A DNA stretch of 64,000 bases from Malus domestica. Lineage: Eukaryota > Streptophyta > Magnoliopsida > Rosales > Rosaceae. Of this stretch, positions 61,401-64,000 are shown piece by piece. Below the pieces are notes generated by a model. That model was not told the origin of the DNA, did not search any database, and saw nothing but the letters and a program-made list of their open reading frames with translations. Positions within the stretch are counted from its first letter, which is position 1; the number at the start of each line of letters is the position of its first letter. The DNA is taken from NCBI RefSeq assembly GCF_042453785.1, contig NC_091668.1:565501-629500 (forward strand), given 5' to 3'. Both the position numbers and the translations under genes were made by a program.

Positions 61401-62149
61401 GCAAAACTCATAGACTCACAATACATCTAAAATTCAGCTCAACAAAATAAGAAAATTTATCATAAGTGCAAGCACACAAATTTAAAATTGTAACATTCAA
61501 AACTCGATCGTTCTTATCTTGTTGAATCTTGACATTTTCTAATCCTCGATCAAGAGACTCGCAAATATCCCCAAGAACAACACGATCATGTATTATCGTC
61601 TTGTTAAATTAGTTTTGTACTTTACACACACACACACACACACATATACATATGGACCTCCATTAAATCTAAGATTATAAATCTTCATCTTGTTTAAGGA
61701 TTAACGGGAAGATATGCAGCTATGTTTTTAGTCATATTTTATGTTTTGCAGAGATAGTACATATCTCAGATCCATCTCAGAATTATTAAATCGGATTGCA
61801 TAAAAATTCCGACAAAAATATTCGTTTTATGTTCCGTATATCTTTGGATTTTTATCCATAAGAGAAAACTGTTTTCAGTCAGGTGTTTGTCTCTAAATTT
61901 CAGTTAGACTTTTCTTCTCCTTCGGAAGGAACAAAATTAAAGGGAAAAAACCTTAATTTACTGAAAGACAGATACCTGGTTTCCAGTCGGAGAAAGAAGG
62001 TAGTCACGATCTTTGGAGGCCAGGAGAGATGAGACTCTTGAGCTCGAGACGGGGTCGGAGGCAGCAGCGCCACCACACCCACCACCACCACCACCGTTGC
62101 TTACTGCAGCTTCAGAACCATGACTGATCTTCACGTTCATCTCCCTCAT
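57549..62149 (-). CDS. Probable nucleoredoxin (NRX2-type), two thioredoxin-like domains plus C1-type zinc finger, three exons
   Basis: Exons 62149-61976, 59042-58548 and 58187-57549, all joined in phase 0, give 435 residues. A short acidic/Gly-rich N-terminus (GGGGGGCGGAA) precedes SSLLASKDRDYLLSPTGNQV. Trx-like domain 1 starts at about residue 59 and has W-Y-P-P-C at 77-81, with Tyr in place of the first catalytic Cys. Domain 2 starts at about 224 and has the complete W-C-R-P-C at 242-246. Each has the PWLA(I/L)PF motif. The C-terminus is a DC1/C1-like finger (HELNLVSEG, CCACDEQGCGWAYQCLECGYEVHPKC). Nucleoredoxins are oxidoreductases of cytosol and nucleus that reduce target proteins, for example catalase. 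ATG 62149 was chosen because an upstream in-frame ATG at 62233 adds unrelated residues. Intron 1 is 2.9 kb. Confidence 0.9.
58218..58353. repeat. MITE in intron 2 of the nucleoredoxin gene
   Basis: TTATATTCACATACCCCAAA at the left end and its complement TTTGGGGTATGTGAATATAA at the right, with ACTTCTCCCACAC continuing the left arm and GTGTGGGATAAGT-like the right. About 136 bp. Related in style to the GGGGTGTG family at 20962 but different ends. Confidence 0.8.
61353..61397. repeat. (TA)n microsatellite in intron 1 of the nucleoredoxin gene
   Basis: About 22 TA units. An (AC)n tract lies further on at 61624-61642. Both are likely polymorphic. Confidence 0.9.
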
Positions 62150-63136
62150 ATCGATCTCTTTCTCTGCCACTGGCACAATATGGATTGAAGACAGAAGAGA
62201 GAGAGAGCGCTGTAGGAGCTCAAGAAAAATCAATCAAAAATAGTAGAGCCTCCACTACTATCCTTCCAACTCCTTATATTCCATTCCAAAGAACCTTATT
62301 CCAACACGTCATTACATCCAATACTAATTAAGCCCCCCTCCCCATCATACATACATCCGAAAATCTGCCCCCAACCCAACCCTAGAGACTCTGATTTCCT
62401 ACTTCTCAATTGCTTTTTGCAAAACTGCTACTTCTCCAATCACTACCTCGTTTTGTACCCAAAAAAAACCAACTTTTAGTCTGTCCTTAGTGTGAAAGGT
62501 CAACCATAACCAACCAGAAGGTGACACACGTCTAGGTCTTTGAATGGTGGATAGCTATGAATTCTAATTATCAAGGCAAAGGAGGCTAGGTCCGTGTAGT
62601 CATAAAAGGACTTTTGAGTAGATGGTTTTTGATTTATAAAAGCCAAAACCAACAGAGGGACACATGTCCGTCGCTACTTATTTCCATTCTCTTTAATAAA
62701 CTTTTATATTCATGCTTTTTCCAGGAAAATGTGAGCCCCTTCACGCACCAGCTGCATTATTTTTTTTAGAATAATCTTTGCAAATCTCTTGGGACTGACG
62801 TATTTTTATTTTGCAAATTTTAAAAGGAGTTCCTAGTTTTATGGTAAAATATTTCAAACAGAGACTGTTTAGCAATATGAACAGGTCAAATAATTGAACC
62901 GTTCATCGTTTATACATTTTGTTGGTTTATTGATATTCATTTCGAATAAAATTTTTATTACTTATTTTGTCAACTAATTTTTGGTTAAATTTCAATTTTC
63001 TTTAACCATAAATCAAGGTCACGTAAGCAAATTTAAAAAAAATAAAATAAAAATTATATCCTCGTTGCAATCAAATTCTTACTTTGCAACTGAGTACATT
63101 CGGATTATTGTCTTCTCGTGATTTGCCCTCTTTATT
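62150..63136. other. Nucleoredoxin 5' UTR/promoter and intergenic sequence
   Basis: The first 80 bp are the purine-rich leader (AGAGAGAGAGCGC read on the minus strand as a CT tract). No further gene seen up to the LTR element. Confidence 0.5.
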
Positions 63137-63545
63137 TGTGGAATTTTTCAGGTCGACGGGCCGAGGGCCCACTCTAACAACACCGATACTGTCCTCACTT
63201 AACCACCTGCACAATCCTCAGGTGTGGGGTTTTATCACAAAAGGCCTCGATATTAGTTAGAGAGGGGTATTTCTATTTAAAGCACTCTTTTCTTCTCCCT
63301 CTGTCCGATGTGGGACTGGGGTTCCAACACTCCCCCGCACGTGAGACCCCACTTATGGGTCACACGTGAATTTCCACACATCGGCAACCACGTGGAGCCA
63401 TGTCGGGACTCACCCAATCACGCGGGGCCAATGGGGACCCACCCAAACACGTGGCATCTTTGGCCTACGTGGACAATCACGCGGGGCCAACGGGGACCCA
63501 CCCAATCACGTGGCAGTACGGGCCCGCCTCCTGGCTCTGATACCA
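63137..63545 (-). mobile_element. Short LTR element (TRIM-like): 3' LTR, short internal region and primer-binding site
   Basis: The 3' LTR 63137-63329 runs TGTGGAATTTTT to GGTTCCAACA on the plus map, so TG..CA on either strand. The polypurine tract on the minus strand is GCGGGGGAG next to TGTTGG. The internal region is about 200 bp, noncoding and GC-rich, with repeated CACGTGG and GGGGACCCACCCAA units. The primer-binding site TGGTATCAGAGCC (63533-63545) is complementary to the initiator tRNA-Met 3' end. An LTR plus 200-bp interior without coding capacity is the TRIM layout. The LTR on the other side is of a different kind (see 63546). Confidence 0.65.
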
Positions 63546-63856
63546 TGTGGAATTTTTGATGTGTATTTCATATCAAAACAATTACAAGATGAAACATTAT
63601 ATAGGAAAAGAAAGAGAACATAAGCCTAACTTGCCTAACTTGCCTAATTTCCTAACTTGCTATTTCATATCAAAACAATTACAAAATGAAACATATATAT
63701 AGGAAAAGAAAGTAGACATAAGCCTAACTTGCCTAACTTGCCTAACTTGCCTAATTTACACAAGGAAGGTTGACTAGCCTAACTTCACTAGTCATCCAAC
63801 ATGTTTATTTCATGCATGCATTTTAACAAAAGATATGACTTGCATGCATTCCAACA
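63546..63856 (-). repeat. 311-bp LTR shared between the TRIM-like element and a Ty1/copia element
   Basis: On the plus map TGTGGAATTTTTGATGTG to GCATTCCAACA. On its left it abuts a primer-binding site exactly as a 5' LTR would; on its right it abuts a polypurine tract (CTTGAGGGGGAG on the minus strand) exactly as a 3' LTR would. Contains CTAACTTGC repeats (63630-63760). Confidence 0.75.
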
Positions 63857-64000
63857 CTCCCCCTCAAGCTGGATCGAGGGGATTCCTTGAGCCAAGCTTG
63901 GACAGAATGCGCATGAACTGAATCGTAGGAAGAGGTTTAGTAAAAATAACGCTTTGCTTCTTGCTGCGCCATGTTACCAAATTCCCACTTGAAATGGCTT
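63857..64000 (-). pseudogene. Ty1/copia pol C-terminus, internally deleted, cut by the window edge
   Basis: The minus strand reads GNLVTWRSKKQS at the window edge (RNase H), then jumps to FTKPLPTIQFMRILSKLG and a stop before the polypurine tract. About 80-100 residues of RNase H that normally lie between these motifs are missing. Confidence 0.75.

Overview
The window is nuclear DNA from a dicot, most likely a Rosaceae of the apple/pear group. Evidence: spliced genes with GT-AG (and one GC-AG) introns, a plastid-type CDSP32, PPR genes, an RPW8 domain, a Tat-lineage Ty3/gypsy element, and several small inverted-repeat MITE families that I associate with apple. The species call is inference. No prokaryotic, organellar or viral genome is present.

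Layout. 1-11744 is the 3' two-thirds of a degenerate Tat-type LTR retrotransposon: gag, pol with two RNase H domains, integrase, a 3' region of three tandem arrays, an antisense ORF, and an LTR with a clear promoter. 12.6-20.8 kb is a gene island: CDSP32 (+), a syringolide-induced-protein-like gene (-), a two-exon LYR protein (+) and an intact P-class PPR gene (-). 20.8-27.3 kb holds two tandem copies of a roughly 0.8 kb segment. Copy A carries three transposon insertions (a hAT-like MITE, a Ty1/copia element, a PIF/Harbinger-like element). Copy B is uninterrupted and serves as the empty-site reference.

29.1-33.15 kb is the most unusual locus: an RPW8-type N-terminal module joined, through repeated small exons, to a receptor-like kinase catalytic domain with no ectodomain or membrane segment. 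It has internal duplications of the promoter, linker exons, P-loop exon and DFG segment. I could not find a splice pair that keeps the frame through the activation loop. 34.1-36.1 kb is a decayed RPA1-like gene (-). 38.8-46.2 kb is an RTE-type LINE with a perfect 17-bp target-site duplication, interrupted by a 3.35 kb fragment of the same Tat family and a second piece of LINE.

47-62 kb is a second gene island with intact and broken genes: a SnRK2 last-exon remnant, a second LYR protein, a seven-exon prolyl 4-hydroxylase, a broken PPR gene that may have given rise to a small chimeric gene, a CDPK C-terminal remnant, and a three-exon nucleoredoxin (-). 63.1-64.0 kb is a short LTR element joined to the 3' end of a Ty1/copia element that runs off the window.

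The gene set (CDSP32, 14-1-1-like, two LYR proteins, PPR genes, P4H, CDPK) recalls the paired Arabidopsis segments near At1g76040-At1g76080 and At1g20230-At1g20300. Locus numbers are from memory. The genes do not form one pathway. Shared themes are redox (CDSP32, nucleoredoxin), mitochondrial biogenesis (LYR and PPR proteins) and, at the RPW8-kinase locus, probable immunity.
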